Source of the DNA: Eggerthella sp. CAG:368 | GTDB lineage: Bacteria > Actinomycetota > Coriobacteriia > Coriobacteriales > Eggerthellaceae | NCBI GenBank assembly: GCA_000434775.1 | Contig: FR895478.1 | Span: forward strand, 16,554 to 22,872 | Length of the DNA: 6,319 bases | Direction: 5' to 3' | Program-made: the position numbers and the translations under genes | Notes under the pieces: model-generated | Seen by the model: the letters and a program-made list of their open reading frames with translations, nothing else | Database searches by the model: none | Told to the model about the DNA's origin: nothing | Part shown: positions 5,677 through 6,319 of the stretch, one piece after another | Numbering within the stretch: position 1 is the stretch's first letter | Layout of the letters: every line of letters starts with the position of its first letter

Positions 5677-5809
5677 CCGCTCAACACTCCAGCGCTAACC
5701 ATCCAGTTCCTCAGCGGAATTTCTTTAGCGGAATCGTTCAGTGTCGGCGAGCTAAGCACCCAACACCCCAACCCATCCATCCAACACGAGTTAAAAAGAG
5801 AGTCCCCCT
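5677..5809 (+). other. marR-adh spacer with short repeats and a C-rich, G-free tract
   Basis: This 133-bp spacer has no convincing terminator or sigma-70 promoter. AGCGGAAT occurs twice, 14 bp apart (5713-5720 and 5727-5734). From 5757 to 5787 there are 31 bases without a single G and with 18 Cs, a composition like that of Rho-loading (rut) RNA. The dehydrogenase could be read through from marR, with termination control in this spacer. Confidence 0.4.
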
Positions 5810-6319
5810 GTGTTTTTTCCCAAGAAAATTTTCTGCCGTACCTTCCAGCTCGGCTTTCGTGCCGCGCTTCCCGTTTTACCCTATCGCGAACCCGTGATCA
5901 TTAACTCATGTGCTGATTTAGGTCGAACTCTCAAAAAAGAAGGCGCAACTCACGTGCTCATTGTCACCGACCGCGGCATTGTTGAGAATGGTATTTCCGG
6001 CCTCCTAGAAGCAGCACTCAACAGATTCGGCATTCCTTATACCATCTACGATAAAACACTCCCTAACCCTACCGTTGAACATGTTGAAGAAGCACTGAGC
6101 CTTTACCACCAGAACAAGTGCGATGCAATTATTGCAATAGGCGGCGGTTCGTCCATGGACTGCGCCAAAGCGGTAGGAGCGCGCGTTGCCTACCCCAATA
6201 AAACGCTCGCACAGATGAAGGGTGTTCTGCGCGTATTAAAAAAAACGCCCACAATTATTGCCATCCCTACCACCGCAGGCACAGGAAGCGAAGTAACCTT
6301 GGCCGCCGTTATTACCGAT
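5810..6319 (+). CDS. Iron-containing alcohol dehydrogenase, N-terminal 170 residues (cut by window edge)
   Basis: NAD(P)-dependent group III alcohol dehydrogenase, interconverting an alcohol and an aldehyde or ketone in the cytoplasm. Visible are the N-terminal dinucleotide-binding features: LIVTDRGIVENG (50-61), NPTVEHVEEAL (86-96), the GGGSSMDCAKAVGA loop (111-124) and PTTAGTGSEVT (153-163), all diagnostic of the Fe-ADH fold. The Asp and His metal ligands lie beyond the window, so iron binding is not verified. The start is GTG 5810, the only plausible one because an in-frame TAA occurs at 5792-5794; the Shine-Dalgarno is weak (AAAGAGAG). Same strand as marR, 133 bp downstream, so possibly cotranscribed and controlled by it. 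The substrate cannot be predicted; butanol-, lactaldehyde- or propanediol-type activities are all in the family. Confidence 0.92.
   Translation, partial: MFFPKKIFCRTFQLGFRAALPVLPYREPVIINSCADLGRTLKKEGATHVLIVTDRGIVENGISGLLEAALNRFGIPYTIYDKTLPNPTVEHVEEALSLYHQNKCDAIIAIGGGSSMDCAKAVGARVAYPNKTLAQMKGVLRVLKKTPTIIAIPTTAGTGSEVTLAAVITD

Overview
The window reads as bacterial chromosome of moderate-to-low GC. It holds the complete or partial sequence of seven protein genes and several well-defined intergenic regulatory regions. I see no RNA genes, insertion sequences, phage genes or CRISPR. The wording of the D-Tyr-tRNA deacylase, of the iron-dependent alcohol dehydrogenase and of the 7TM-GGDEF-EAL protein resembles an anaerobic Coriobacteriia/Eggerthellaceae-type actinobacterium. 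That placement is an inference from remembered family patterns and was not tested; a Clostridia-like host is the main alternative.

Layout. The first ~4.7 kb is transcribed leftward (minus strand). At the left edge is a thiS-thiF pair: thiF is cut by the window, and thiS is a 66-residue sulfur carrier ending in GGG. A strong terminator-like hairpin sits in the thiS leader, downstream of a candidate extended -10 promoter, which suggests premature-termination control. Next come dtd (D-aminoacyl-tRNA deacylase) and, 27 nt upstream of it, a seven-helix membrane protein with a degenerate GGDEF domain and an intact-looking EAL domain (probable c-di-GMP phosphodiesterase). These two look like one operon ending at a weak hairpin plus T-run. 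After a ~300-bp gap with a bidirectional inverted repeat comes a SLC13/ArsB-NhaD-type permease, also leftward.

The ~550-bp gap at 4674-5226 separates the leftward permease from a rightward MarR-family regulator. It is unusually rich in palindromes and short direct repeats. The best of these is a 15-bp repeat present twice, once at the -35 and once near the predicted start of the marR promoter, which looks like an autoregulatory operator pair. The regulator is followed after 133 bp by the 5' part of an iron-containing alcohol dehydrogenase that runs off the right edge.

How the genes fit together. ThiF would adenylylate ThiS for sulfur transfer. The EAL protein would lower c-di-GMP at the membrane, while dtd is translation quality control sharing its transcript. 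The MarR protein plausibly controls itself, the downstream dehydrogenase and perhaps the divergent permease. No single multi-gene novel system is evident; the most interesting signals are regulatory (the thiS leader and the permease/marR intergenic region).
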